A stretch of DNA of 64,000 bases from Peromyscus leucopus (GCF_004664715.2 NC_051063.1:143619319-143683318), one strand, 5' to 3'. Counted from the stretch's first letter, positions 1-13,200 are shown. A program made the numbers and translations. The notes: a model not told the origin generated them from the letters alone.

Positions 1-675
1 TGGTTTTTCCTTAGTAAATCCAATCTGAGAGAAGTCACAATGGTGTGGAGATTCGAACGCCTTGAACTGGTTCCCCAATGTGAGTCTGTAGTAGTTCTCT
101 GAGGACCTTCAAGGTATGAGAACTGTTAACTGTTTCTTTTTGGTGCATATTACACAATGACTGTGGTTATGAAATCCTATTGGCAGTTGAATCAAACAAA
201 TTCAATGCCCATCTGGATTGTGTTTTGGGACAGCGTTTATCCTTTTTGAGTCTGGTAGTGTAGTCCACCAAAATGGACATTATTCTTTTTACACAATAAT
301 AATGTTGGTATTAAACCACTTTCCAAGTATTTTGTGTTAGGCAAATGCTGAGACTAGATTTGTCAAATTCTAGCCACATTAATTCTAAAGTTTATATGTA
401 CTTTAAAAATATTCAATCCATGTGTCTATGATATGATCACATATAATTTCCTAAGTTACCACGTGGCAGGAGTTATATTCCTATCCTAAAGCCCTCTACA
501 TACAATTTTAGAAGTGTTTTCCATTTTAAAATGTCATGGCCTAAGGAAATCAATTAAAGTTTACAGGAGATCTCAAACTTGGCTGTGGTCACCCCAGCGA
601 CTGATTAGACTTATTAAAATTGGAATTGTGATTGGCACCACATACTGTGCATTTTTCAAATATATTTAAATCCCT
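1..675. other. Intergenic, nothing recognised
   Basis: AT-rich, CpG-poor sequence with no open frame of note and no repeat family that I could recognise. Confidence 0.5.
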
Positions 676-863
676 CATGCATCATTTTTTTTTTTTTTTT
701 TTTGGTTTTTTGAGACAGGGTTTCTCTGTGTAGCTTTGCGCCTTTCCTGGAGCTCACTTGGTAGCCCAGGCTGGCCTCGAACTCACAGAGATCCGCCTGC
801 CTCTGCCTCCCGAGTGCTGGGATTAAAGGCGTGCGCCACCACGCCCGGCCATGCATCATTTTT
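676..863 (-). mobile_element. B1 SINE, full length, with target duplication
   Basis: The sequence is an antisense B1: a T run, then the hallmark gagacagggtttctctgtgt, then ctgggattaaaggcgtgcgcc near the far end, finishing at gcccggcc. It is flanked by the 14-bp direct repeat catgcatcattttt at 676-689 and 850-863, so the insertion body is about 690-849. B1 derives from 7SL RNA and is transcribed by RNA polymerase III. Several intact CpGs suggest a fairly young copy. The short open frames over it on both strands are only translated SINE. Confidence 0.95.
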
Positions 864-2540
864 AAATATAAAAATCTTTGTAAGAAGAGGAACCAGGTTG
901 TATCCTTATAGCATCAACAGAGCTGTAGTCTTATAAATGGACTCACTCTCAGCAAAAGTGTACCTAGTCAATACAATGGGAAAGGCAGTGTGCTATACGG
1001 AAGCTTTATTGACTCTGGGCCTGAACCCAGTTTATTCCTAAGGCAAAGGGACTCTTGCTTGTGTGCTAGGGCACAGTTAACAGTTTGGTTTTCAGGAAGT
1101 ACCTTCCATTGGCTGCAGATTTCTAAAATGGACATGTTAAAATAACTGCAGCCCTCTTTAAACTGCAAGAAAACAATTAATTCCCATTCTCATCAGTTCA
1201 ATGACAGCATTATGTCTTTCTAAGTAGAGAAAGGAATTTTAGAGAATATGTGATATATTAGAGAGTGAATGATTATTCACAGCCGTGAGGCCAGCCCATG
1301 TTTCAATAAGACAAATTACTCTGGAGTGTTCCAGTGGCAACCAATGATAACTCATGATCCTGAGACAGAGTGGGTGAAAATTACAGAGAATTGATGAAAA
1401 TCAGGAGCCAGAGGACAAATGGCTCTAAAGAGAAGAGTATGTGATTATTATTTCCTAAGCCTTCAATCTGATAGAGCTTGAATCTATTTCCTTTGAAAAA
1501 TCTATAGAGCTGTAGACACTATATGTCAGCGTGAAAATGGCTGCATTTTTTTCTGGCAATGGCAAATTATTAACTCCTCAGTATGGATATAGGAATCAAC
1601 CCACAGGCAAAGATGCATTTCTAAGGCAAGTGCTTATGTGGCTTGCAATACTCCTGTCCATCGAGTGCATACTCAGGTATCCACAGGCTAGCTATTCTTC
1701 AGATCCCCTCTATGGTTGAAAGAGCAGTTGAATTCCCTATTTTTGGAAATGCTTCAGAGATAATGAAGATTAACCAAATAATTGATTCTAATTGTTAATT
1801 TTATACTTTCTTTAGTAATAGATTCATTTGAAAACTGAATAAGGACTTTGAAAACTGAGGTAAGACTCACAATAATACAGTGAATGTAGCTCCCAAAGAG
1901 GTTAATCTTCAAAGCTAATTACTAATACTGCTGATAATTTGGGACTGTAAAATAATTTGTTCCCTTTTGTAATTTAGGTGTGGGGAACTTGCTTAATCAT
2001 AGCAATGCATAGCAAGATATTTCCTGAGATATGTCCCTGTGTCATCTTAAAATGAGCTACTGGGCTCACTGCTTCTTTCTGCATTTTCAATGCCTTTATA
2101 TCCTGTCTTAAGGGTGAGCTTCCAAACAGCAGGATTTTCTTTACAGGTATTTCATCTTGCTCTTACTTATACTTGAGTATATAGGCACCACCAGAATCTG
2201 AATAAATCACATTCGAACAGTGTATCCAACATTGCTATACTGTCATTCACAAATTCGCCTTTTGATTCAAGTAATCTGGTAAAAGAATCATGTTTACTTT
2301 GTTAATTCGTTCAAATATTTAGGAAGTATCATCCATGACATATGATCCTAATTCAGTCCTGCCTCCAGGTACATGTAAAAGGATCACACTGGAAAAAATA
2401 ATTCCAGTGTTGTACCCCAAATTATTAGTACTCATTTAAGTTAATTTTCCTCATGTATTTTTAAAAGGTTATTAGTAAGCTATCCTGGAAACATTTGGTA
2501 TAAAAAGTGATAAATTTCAAAGGTATAAAACTAAATACTG
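864..2540. other. Intergenic, nothing recognised
   Basis: AT-rich, CpG-poor sequence. The 60-70 codon frames at 968-1168 (-) and 1531-1719 (+) show no family resemblance, splice context or codon pattern that would support a gene. Confidence 0.5.
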
Positions 2541-2673
2541 CTGGGCAGTGGTGGTGCAGGCCTTTAATGCCAGCACTCAGGAGGCAGAGGAAAGCAGATT
2601 TCTGTGAGTTTGAGGCCAGTCTGGTCTACAAAGCAAGTTCCAGGATAGCCAGAACTACACAAAACCTGTCTTG

Positions 2674-2703
<30 letters not shown>
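2541..2703 (+). mobile_element. B1 SINE
   Basis: A sense-strand B1 runs from ctgggcagtggtggtgcagg through ggaggcagagg and gaggccagtctggtctac and ends in a run of about 28 A (about 2676-2703). It is more diverged and less CpG-rich than the copy at 676-863. I saw no clear target duplication. Confidence 0.92.
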
Positions 2704-2707
<4 letters not shown>

Positions 2708-3834
2708 TACTATATGAACAATGTCAACTCCTCTGTGTCTCGTGCAAGTGGCAGTCTACCTCAGAATCCTGGTGAAGTGCCTGCCACGAGTGGGTGATGT
2801 TGGCAAACGCTTACAGGAAATGTGGTCTAGAATATTTCAAGCAGAGTGAACCAATCATTTTCAGAAACCCCGAGATAGCTACTGGGCAATATTCATTCTA
2901 ATCTCCTAATGGAGTTTCCATCTTTCCAAATCGTCTGGTCCATGTAAAAAAGAGAATGCTGGAAATACATTTCCATTGGGTGTTATATTTCCATTGTTAC
3001 AATAAAACACCCAAGACAGGTCAACTTACAAAGAAGCCAGATATACTTGACTCACAGTTTTAGAAATTCTAAGCCATGATTATTTGGCCACACTGCTGTA
3101 GACCTTTGATGGCATAATACAACACAGAGTGATCGTGTTGTAGAGAAGTCCTATTTGCTCCCATGATTGCCAAATTAAAGGGAAAGATGGCAGGGGGCCA
3201 ACACCCCAAAATTACCTTTAAAGGTTTGCTCAAGTGACCTAACTTTCTCCCACTCAGCTTCCTTTTAAAGATTCTACCATTTTCCAAGAGCACCACAGGA
3301 TGTGATGATGCCTTTAAGACATGGACCTTAGGTCGAATTTTCACATCAAAATCTGAACTTTCCCACTTTCCACAAAACTAGACACTATAGCCAAAGTTTC
3401 TTAGCCCATCTCTGAACACAACTCATCTCCAACCTGACATGTCTTATTAGTGCCAGACTTTCTCCTCTGTGTCACCATTGTGCTATGCACACCCTCATCA
3501 TTTTATCAGATGTGTGTGTGCTTGAATATCTTTCTAGACTGCAAATTTATTTAATCCTGGTCTGGATTAGGTTTCATACCCAAAAGTCTCACTATAAAAA
3601 TTTTAAGAAAATACAGAAAAGTTGAATGAATTCCATAGCTCATACCCACATACCCCAATGTGCTTCTGCATTTGTCATTTTAACATATTTACTTTGACAC
3701 GTGTTTATGCATCTATCCATCTGCCGTTCCATCCATCAATCCATCTGATGGTTTTCATGCATATCAAAGTAAGCCTTAGATCAGTAAGCTTCACCTGAGA
3801 CATAAAAATAACTGGGATTCAATATTTGTTTAAG
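2704..3834. other. Intergenic, nothing recognised
   Basis: AT-rich sequence. A 91-codon frame at 3069-3344 (-) has no recognisable domain and no start or splice context, so I treat it as chance. Confidence 0.45.
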
Positions 3835-4600
3835 ATTCTTTTCGTTTGAGGTAAAATCACATATATTAAAACCCATAAATCTTAAATATGCCACATGATG
3901 AGTTCTGACTAATGTGTTCACCTGTGCAAATCAATCTATGATACAGAATATTGTCACCTAAGAAATTTTCCTCCTGCCACTTCCCATCACCATCAGAGAA
4001 AAGTGCTCTTCTGCTTCCCCATCAGAAATGAATGTACACACAGTTCCCAAATATCATACATCATGAAGAATCTGTTTACTTTTGCTTTTTCACTGAATCA
4101 CATTTTTCTGACACATTTGTGTTGTTTCGTGTTGCTTATGCCAGCACATCCCATTTGTTCCAGAATAATAGCATGATCTTATATGTATCTGGAACATAGG
4201 TTGCCCATTCTTCTATTTGATGGAGACTTGTACTATTTCAACTTATAGCTGATTTGAATGAAACTGACATGAACTTTCTTAGAAAATGTTTTTCACAGCA
4301 ACATGTTTTCTTTTCCTTTTCTCTCTTACAAATAGCCCAGAAGGGGAATGTTGGTCATATGTGTAGATGAATGTTGTTTTAAATTTAATTCAAAGTGTTC
4401 TACAGTTTGAGCATTGTGTATGAGAGTTCTTTGTTCTATTTACCATAATTTGGTGTTTCAAGCCCTTTCTTAATGTGGAAGTTATGATTGCTGTGCACTC
4501 AAATATCTTTATAGATTTATATCCTAAGGAATAATGCCAGTCAACTTGTTACCTAATGTATGCATCATTCTTTATGAGATATTTCTCACCATATTTTGCT
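3835..4600 (-). mobile_element. Ancient mammalian L1 3' end (L1M type)
   Basis: Read on the minus strand this matches the general form of old mammalian L1 3' ends. The antisense signature ttgaggtaaaatcacatata of the 3' UTR lies near 3846. ORF2 C-terminal sequence follows from about 4080, including the antisense of the stretch coding for the 'small gap in a mountain of mismatches' region near 4340-4440. It is heavily mutated with no open frame. The subfamily is not determined, and the assignment rests on remembered consensus. Confidence 0.6.
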
Positions 4601-4689
4601 AAGATGCATTATTTACTGTAATTATTACACAAATAAAGCAACACAACCTCAAGAGTGAGTCTTATATCCAGCTTTTTGGTACTTTCCTA

Positions 4690-4783
4690 TAATCTCAGCC
4701 CATGATGAACAAAGCAGGAAGGCTGAAAATTCAGTGTCAGCTTAGTCTACACAGAGAGACCCTATCTCACCAAACAAAACCAA
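4690..4783 (+). mobile_element. Degenerate B1-like SINE fragment
   Basis: Short diverged stretch resembling the central and 3' part of a B1 or B4 element: cctataatctcagccc, an aggctga segment, then gagagaccctatctcaccaaac with an A/C-rich tail. It has no target duplication, and part of the resemblance could be chance. Confidence 0.45.
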
Positions 4784-4978
4784 AAGCAAGTCTTTGACAG
4801 TTATGTTTTGTAACTAGTTTCAGTCTATAAATCTGATTCGTTTCCTTAATGTCTTCTGATGAGAAACACATTTAATTTACTATTTTGATCACAGCAATTG
4901 TCCTCTGGATTCTACTTAAGAAAATTTCACACCAAATTCACACTATCAAGAATGTTTATACTAACAACAAAATAGACT

Positions 4979-5329
4979 TTGAAGGAAATTGTTCTGTTCT
5001 ATAATGATAGAACTGTCATCCATCAGGAATACTTACCAATTGTAAACAATTATATGCACACATCAGTAGAGACCCAAACACATGAGATGACAGAACTGGA
5101 GGAACAGAGCAATCCAACAGTAATAGAATCTAAGACACTTGCTTTTATTGGCAGGTTGACAATTAGACAGCTGAAGAATCACCAAGCACAAGGACTGAGG
5201 AACACTGTGAAAGAATCTGATCTAGCAGAAATCCTTAGTACTTTTACACACCAATACATGTTTTGCCATTCCATTAACCTACAAAAAAAGTCTCAAGAAA
5301 TTAACTTTATCACAGTAATAGTGGGTTAA
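4979..5329 (+). pseudogene. L1 ORF2 endonuclease-domain remnant
   Basis: This is an open frame of 116 codons without a gene-like context. Its translation follows the C-terminal half of the L1 apurinic-type endonuclease domain: a VIHQEYLPIVNNY segment like the 'I-H-Q-E-D-I-T-I-L-N-I-Y' stretch, then RQLKNHQAQGLRNTVKESDL like the helix after the conserved 'GDFN' motif, then a STFTHQYMF-like end. The catalytic GDFN equivalent is not preserved (ESKTLAF lies there), so no activity is expected. The frame ends 68 bases before the point where a younger L1 has cut the element at 5398. It is a chance-surviving frame in an old element, not a gene. Confidence 0.65.
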
Positions 5330-5388
5330 AACTAGAAATGAATGAATAAGAGAACTGGAAGCCTTGTGAGTATGGGAAAATTAAATAT

Positions 5389-7004
5389 TACACTCTTCTT
5401 TTTGCTTTTGTTTGCTTTTTTGTTTTTACTTCCCAACCAAAGTTCCCCCTTCCTCTTCTCCTCCCAATTCCATTCATTCCCACCTCTGCTCCTTTCCCAT
5501 GCTCTCCTTTTCCTCTGCTTCTCTTTAGATACTGGCCTCCCATGAATATCAACCAGCCATGGAATATCAGGTTGCAGTGAGACTAGATGCCTCCTCTCCT
5601 ATTAAGGCTGAATGAAGCAATCCAGTAGAAGGAATGGGTCTCAAATACAAGCAACAGAATCAGAGACAGACGCTGTTCTCTCTGTGAGGAGTTTCAAAAG
5701 AAGACACAGCTACAAAATGGTAGCATATATGCAGAGGGCTTAGGTCAGTCCCATACAGGTCCTCTGCTTGTTGGCTCAGTCTCTGTGAGCCCCGGAGACA
5801 CCAGGTTAGTTGACGCTATGGGTTTTCTTGCAGTGTCTTTGACCCCACTGACTCCTACAATCCTTCCTCCATCCTTTCACAGGATTCTTCAAGCTCTGCC
5901 TAATGTTGGGTTGTGGGTCTCTGCTTCGCCCATCAGTTGCTGGGTGAAGCCTCTCTGATGACAGTTGGGCTAGGTATCAATCTACTAGTCTAGCAGAATA
6001 TCATTAGGAATCATTTCATTGACTCTTTTATTTTTATTTTTTAGTAGTCATGTTTGGATCTATCCTAGGTCTCTGAGGAACCCCACTTCTGGGTTCTGGC
6101 CCTCAGGAGTGAGCTCCTCCTCAGGGTATGGGTCTCCAGCTGTGCCAGGCATTAGTTGGTCACTCTCACGATTCCTGTGCCATGTTTACATCTTGTAGGC
6201 AGGAAATATTGTAGGTCGAAGTGTTTGTGGCTGGGTCGGTGTCCCAGTCCCTCCAACTGGAAGTCTTGCCTCATTATAGGAGATGACTGGTTCAGGCTCC
6301 CTTTTTCTTATTGCTAAGGGTCTTAGTGAGGCTCACCTTCACAGATTCCAGGGAGTTTCCTGGAAGCTCTAGGTTTCTAACTTATCCCAAAGATGCCCCC
6401 AGATTCCAGTTGTCTCTCCCAGTACTTTCTCTCTCCATCCTCTCCATACCTGATCCCTCCTGTTCTCATCCTCATTCCCTCTTCTATCCCCTTACCACTT
6501 CCACTGGCAATGTCCATTATATTTCCCTTTCATAATGAGATTCATGTACCACCACCCCTTGAGTCTTCCTCCTTACTTAGCTTCTCTGGGTCTATGGATT
6601 GTAGCATGGGTTGTCTTTACTTTACAGCTAATATCTACTTATGAGTGAGTACATACCATGTTTGTCTTCTAAGACTGGGTTACCTCATTCAGGATGATCT
6701 TTTCTAGTTGCATCTAGTTACCAGCAAATTTTATGATGTTATTGTTTTTAACAGACAGATAATACTTCATTGTGTAAATGTACCACATTTTCTTTATCCA
6801 TTCTTCAGTAGAGGGACATTTAAATTGTTTCCAGTTTCTTGATGTTATGAAGGAAGCTGCTATGAACATAGCGTATCAAGAGTCCTGGTGGAATTGTGGA
6901 GTGCCCTTTGGGTATATGCCCAGGATTGGAATAGCTAAGTCTTGAGGTAGATTAATTCTCAATTTTCTGAGAAGCTGCCATATTGATTTCCACAGTACAC
7001 TCTT
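5389..7004 (-). mobile_element. 5'-truncated rodent L1 inserted in the ancient L1
   Basis: The target repeat tacactctt occurs at 5389-5397 and 6996-7004. The insert 5398-6995 begins with a T-rich stretch (antisense poly-A) and continues through an antisense rodent L1 3' UTR to about 6624. ORF2 C-terminal coding then runs to 6995, ending in antisense of the segment before 'GIYPRNAQ' seen in the intact copy at 21.2 kb. Only the last ~370 bp of ORF2 remain, with several frame breaks. Removing the insert and one target copy rejoins the ancient L1 cleanly, which fixes the order of events. Confidence 0.85.
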
Positions 7005-7085
7005 AAATAATAAGCAGATCAAAGAAAAAAATCATAAAGGGCATTGCAAACTTTTGAAATGAAGAAAACACTACATATCACATTA

Positions 7086-7423
7086 TCAACTTGTCTTATT
7101 TATTTTTCTATTGCTATGATAAGACACCAGGACCAAGACAAGTCATAGAAGAAAGAGTTTGTTTGGGATTTACAGTTTTAAAGGGTTAGTGTCCATGACC
7201 ACATTGAGGGGGGGCATGGTGACAGGCAGACAGGAATGGTTCTGGAACAGTACCTGAGAGCTGACGTAGTGGAACACAAGAGGTAACAAACACCTCTAGT
7301 TACATATGTCCTTTAATAAGGCCATACCTCCTAGTCTTTCCCAAATAGTTTCACAAACAGGGGAGCAAGTATTCAAATATATGAATATACGGGGACCATT
7401 CTCATTCAAACCACCACATCAAC
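7086..7423 (-). mobile_element. ORR1-type MaLR solo LTR
   Basis: An antisense ORR1 LTR runs from tgtcttatttatttttctat at 7092 to cattcaaaccaccaca at 7418. On the minus strand this gives the typical TGTGGTGGTTTGAATGAGAA start and a TAAGACA end. A 5-bp repeat tcaac occurs at 7086-7090 and 7419-7423, the duplication length expected for ERVL/MaLR, with one extra T at 7091. It has no internal retroviral sequence. It sits in the ancient L1 ORF2, which reads on across the two flanks. Confidence 0.85.
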
Positions 7424-7490
7424 CTATGAGATACAGATAAAGCAGTACTTAGAGGTGACTTTATATGACCAAATCATTATATTAAAAAGA

Positions 7491-9838
7491 ATTACTCAGG
7501 AATAGACCACTGATGAATGAGTAATAAAAATGTATATTTATATAATGGAATATTATTCAACTATGAAGAAAAAAAAATGAAATTATGAAATTTAAAGGTA
7601 GGTAGATAGAGCTAAGAAAAAAAATCCTAAGTAAGGTGAACCATACCCCAAAAGACAAATATATGTTGTCTCTCATACGTGAATGTTAGCTTTTAAGCTT
7701 CCCATATATGTGCTACAATCTGAATAAACACAGATGTTAGATCCCCAGTAAGAGACTGGAGGAAGAGGATCTCCAAAGGAAGGGGAAATAGAATATAATG
7801 TTATGGAGAGATAAAAGGAAAATTGGAATAGGAGGATTAAATAGGGTAGGACATGGGAGAAAAGGATGAAAGAGAGACAACTAACACTAAAAGCTGTTTG
7901 AAAAACCATATGAAAATCTACTACTGTAGAAACTATGTGCATAATCTAAATGGAATCATCATAAAATAGGAGAGACAATGCCTCAACTAGGCATCTCACA
8001 CCACCAAGTAAAACCTCCAGGAGCAGTAAAAGGTTACATTCTGTTGAGTCTTTGTATCAAAGGATCCTACGAACACCCCAAACATAACATATTGCCTAGT
8101 CTACTGATTGTTCTTCACAGCTTATGGTAAGAGCCTCCGGCTGAAGATACCACTTATTTATGCCATCTAACATGGAGAAATCAAGCTGGTAGCCAACTAG
8201 AAGCATCACTTCTACTGGCAAGCATCCATAGTCCCGGAAGGTACTATGTACACTACTAGTGGAGAAAGATAATCATCAACATTATGTGTCTAAAAATGCA
8301 GTGACGTGCTTGCAGGATATACTGGGGCAATAGTAACACAAATATGATGGGAATAACTGACTCTTATTTGATTGGATTAAATTCTCACTCTATGAGATGG
8401 GACCTATACCCCCATACCTGACACTTCTAACATGACCAAGAACATGAGACCTGGTCATGGGCCAGGGAAAAAGAAAACCAAGATGAATCTCCTAATGGGG
8501 GATAGTACCAGGTTGACTTCAAATGTCATACTACTTAATCCATAGATAACTAGAACTTGGCTTAGCCCGCATCAGAAAAGTTTCTTTTTATAGTACAGGG
8601 GAATTAACGTGGAGAGCCATCTTGCTTTTTATCAATTCTACATAATGACTATACCTGATGTTACCACTCTCTAGCTGCTGATTGCTTCTCCACAGCTGCT
8701 GTCACTTTACTGGTTATGCCTTGGACATGGGGCCCTTTGTGTCCTGCTGCCTCTTCAGCCACCTCTCTTTAGGGAGAAAAATGTTTTAACTAAGTCTCTA
8801 TTATTTTATTTTATCAATAAAGACTTGGGAGCCAGATGCTGGTGTAAAAACCTGCTAGCTCCGAGAGACAGAGAAAACATGCTGCTTCTTCCTCTTTTGC
8901 CACTATCCCACAAAGAGAACTTCTCTTCCACTGTCCCAAACCAAAAGAGGCTACCAAACTCAAAATCCCTCCATGATGCTTCCTGTGAGTCCCTCAATCC
9001 ATCTTCATGAATTCTTCCCACTCTTTATGGTTTTGTTTCTGTCAACTCATTGCTTGACCTGCCTCTTGATCTATGGGTGATTTGATTTAATCTTTTAAAG
9101 GGGTATGATGGCACAGAACCATGCCACAACAGGTTTGTCCAGTAAAAAAAACACAATCTAGGTGTAAACCATGTGATCAAATATTGTACAACAGACCCAC
9201 AACTGGACAATGTACAGAGAACGAGAGACTTCGGAGCATCAGTCCTAAACAGGATGTCTTTATCAAGACCTGATCCTCAAGACTTATGAATCTATGTAGA
9301 AGAAGAGGTAGAAGATAGTAAGAACCAGATGTGATGGATGACTCCAGGGCAACAGTATCTCCAGATACAACAGGACTGATATGAACTCACAGAGACTGTG
9401 GTAGCACACTCCAAACCTACCAGTTGCAAGTCAGATGGTATCCCAGCACTGAGAAGAGATGTAGACACACAGTCCCACTCCTAACCAAGAAGTTATCTGC
9501 AACTGATTCCTAATGGGAAAGGGAAAATAAATTTGTCCAATGGAGTATTCAGGTCAGGCCCCAGACACAGGAACATTTGCCAATGTAAGATAAAGTCCAA
9601 GTTTTCATTTTTTATTTTATTTTCTGTGGGCATTTTGTTTCATTTTGCTTTGTTTGGCTATTTTTTTAAAAAATGGTATTTACTTGGTTATTATGATTTT
9701 TGTTTCTGCGTTTATTTGAGAATGAGTTGGGGGAGAAAAGTTGGGTATATTAGGGAAATGGGAAGGTTGTGGGAGGTGTTGGGAATAGGGAAACAGGATG
9801 AAAATATATTTATAAAAAATTAAATAAAAGTGAAGAGC
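7491..9838 (+). mobile_element. Rodent L1 3' end, old, 5'-truncated
   Basis: The first ~150 bp match the end of L1 ORF2 (ataatggaatattattcaac near 7541). About 1.6 kb of rodent L1 3' UTR follows, recognisable by segments such as caggactgatatgaactcac (9369 on) and the purine-rich end gggggagaaaagttgggtat near 9729, finishing in an A-rich tail to about 9838. A separate insertion splits it at about 8618-9190. The flanks at 7490 and 9838 rejoin the ancient L1. Boundaries are approximate, and I found no certain target duplication. Confidence 0.7.
8618..9190. mobile_element. LTR-like insertion inside the L1 3' UTR
   Basis: About 570 bp interrupts an L1 3' UTR that otherwise reads straight from ...aattaacgtggaga to cagacccacaactgg.... 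The insert has a strong AATAAA at about 8816-8821 (tatcaataaagacttgggag), a typical LTR polyadenylation context, and no L1 sequence. No target duplication or family name could be fixed. Opposed frames of 61 and 71 codons over it are uninformative. Confidence 0.5.
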
Positions 9839-10244
9839 TAAAAGTATTAACTTAGACTTATATCTCTCAGAAAATATAAAGCCAAGAATAAACTTAATAG
9901 AGAATAAGCAAAAATAATAAAATAATAAGGCTTAAAGCAAACATGGGGAAAACCAAAACAGTATAATCAATAAAACCAATAGTTGTGTATTTGAGAGAAG
10001 ATAAGTATAACTGGCAAGGAATTCATTAGATTTTCTATGACCAAAAAAATCTCAAATCAAAGCCAAAAGGAAATATAAATATTAAGATATTTAGCTTCTA
10101 TAAGTCAAAAGGAAATACCCTAGAAGACTGTGTATCAACAAATTTGATAAATGGAATAGATGGAATGACTGCATTCCTAAAACAAAAACCAATATAACTA
10201 TGTGATGAAGGGATATAAAATAGCAACAGACTTTGAAAAATAGA

Positions 10245-13200
10245 CCTAATAGATATCTACAGGACACTTTACCTAGCACAAAATAATACACCTTCTTCTC
10301 AGCAACATGTAGAACCTTCTCCAAAATTGACCATGTACTCAAACACAAAGCAAGTCTGAACAAACACAAAAAAAATTTGAAATAACCCCTTGTATCTTAT
10401 CAGATCACCGTGGATTAAAGCTTGATTTAAAAAAAGAAAAAAACAGAAAGCCTTCAAGCTCATGGGAATTGAACAACTCTCTACTAAGGTACCACTGGGT
10501 CAAGGAAGAAATAAAGAAAGAAATTAAAGACTTATTAGATTCAATGAAAATGAATTCAAAACATACCCAAATTTATGGGACCCAATGAAAGCAGTGCTAA
10601 GAGGAAAGTTCATAGCACTAAGTGCCTTCATGAATAATTTGGAAAGATTTTATGCTAAGGACTTAACAGTACACCTGAAAGCTTTAGAACCAAAAAAAAA
10701 AAAAAAAAGAGAGAGAGAGAAAGAAAAGAAAAAGCAGACTCACCCAAGAGGAGTAGAAAGACAATTGTAATCAAATTGAGGGCTGAAATCAATAAAAAAA
10801 AGAAACAAAGAGAACAATACAAGGAATTAATGAAACAAAGGGTTGGTTCTTTGAGAAAATCAACAAAATAATAAACCCTTATCCAAACTAACTAAAAGGC
10901 AGAGGGAATACCCAAATCAACAAAATCAAAAATTAAAAAAGGGCATAACAACAGTCTCCACGAAATCTAGAGAATCATTAAGTCAACCTTCAAAAACTTT
11001 TACTCTACAAAATTGGAAAAATCTAAAAGAAATGGACAAATTCATTGATAGATACCACTTATTAAAGTTAAGTCAAGATCAGATAAAGACTTTAAATAGA
11101 CCTATAACCCCTAAGGAAACAGAAGTAATCAATAAAAATATCACCCCCCCCCAAAAAAAAAAAACCCAGGGCCAGATGGTTTTAATACCAGACTTTCAAA
11201 GAACAGCTAATACCAATACTCTTCAAATTGTTCCACAAAATAGAAACAGAAGCATTGCCATTTTTTTTCCCTAGGAGGCTACAGCCACCCTGATACCGAA
11301 ACCACATACTCAACAAAAAAAAGATAATTACAGACCAATTTAACTCATTAATATTGATTCAAAATTGCTAAATAAAATAATTGAAAACTGAATCCAAGAG
11401 AATGTCAAAAAGATCATTCAATACGACCAACTAGGCTTCATCCCAGAGATTCAGGGGTGAGTCAAAATAAAAAAGTCTGTCAATGTAATCCACCATATAA
11501 ACAAACTGAAAAAAAAAAAAAACATGATCATCTCATCAGATACTGATAAATACTTTGACAAAATCCAACACCACTTCATGATGAAAGTATTGGAGAGATT
11601 AGAGATATAAGGGCCATACCTAAACATAATAAATGCAATGTACAGCAAGCCAATTGCCAACATAAATTAAATGGAGAGAAGCTCAAAGCAATTCCACTGA
11701 AATCAGGAACAAGACAAAATTTTCTACTTTCTCCATACCTATTCAATATAGTAGTTGAAGTTCTAGCTAGAAAACTAAGACAAACTAAAGGAAGTCAAAG
11801 TGATACAAATTAGAAAGGAAGATTAAATATATCATTATACACAAGTGATAAGATAGTATACATAAGCAACCCAAAAACCTCTACCAGGGAACTTCTACAT
11901 CTGATAAACACCTTTAGTCAAGTGCCTGGATACAAGATTAACTAAAAAAAAAAAAAATCAGTAGCCCCACTGTATTCAAATGATAAATGGGTTGAGAAAG
12001 AAAGCAGATAAACACCCTTTACAATAGCCTCAAATAATATAAAATATCTGATGTTACTCAACTAAGCAAGTGAAAGACCTGAATGACAAGAACTTCAAGT
12101 CTTTAGAGAAAGAAATTAAAGAAGATATCATAAGATAAAAAGATCTATCATGCTCATGGATAGGTAGGATTAATAGTAAAAATGGCCATCTTACCAAAAG
12201 CAATCTACATATTCAGTGCAATCCCCATCAAAATTCCAACACAATTCTTTACAGACCTCAAAAGAATAATACTCAACTACATATGGAAAAACAAAAGACC
12301 CAGGATAGCTAAAAGAATCCTGTACAATAAAAGAACTTGCAGAGGAGATATCACCATCCCTGATTTCAAGCTCTACTACAGAGTTATAGTAATAAAAACC
12401 ACATGGTAGTGGCATAAACACAGACAGCTGAATCAGTGGAATGGAATCAAAGACCCAGAAGTAAATTCACACACCTGTGGACACCTGATTTTTCAACAAA
12501 GTAGCCCAAATAATACTATGAAAAAAAAGAAAGCATCCTCAACAAATAGTGCTGCTATAACTGAATGTTAGTGCATAGAAGAGTGCAAATAGATCCATAC
12601 TTACTACCCTGCACAAAAAGAAAATGTGGTACATTCACATAATGGAGTATTACTCAGCTGCTAAAAACAAGGACACCAGAAAATTTGAAGGCAAAGGTAT
12701 GGAACTAGAAAAAAATCATGCTGACCGAGGTAATCCAGAATGAGAAAGACAAACATGGTATGTACTCATTCATAGTAGATGTTAACTGTAAAATAAAGGA
12801 TAACTATGCTACAATCCACAGATCAAAGAGACTAGGTTATGGGAAGGGTTCATGGAAGGTAACCTGGATGTCCCTAGGAAGGGGAAATAAAAAAGAGTTT
12901 ATGGGTTGACTGAGGGTAGGTGGAGATGGGATCATGAGCGATCAGGTTGCTAGGGAAATGGGGAAGAGTACTGAAAGAGAAATGGGGGGGGGGCATTTGC
13001 AGGTCAGCTAAAAACCTGGTGAAAGGGAATCAATCTCCCAGGAATCTACAAGGATGACTCCAGCTAAGACTCCTATCAATAGCAGTACATAGCCTGAACT
13101 GGCCTTCTCCTGTGACCAGATTGGTATCTATCCCAATTGTCATTAGAGAGGCCTCATCCAGCAACTGATGAAAACAGATGCAGACCCACAGTCAAACATT

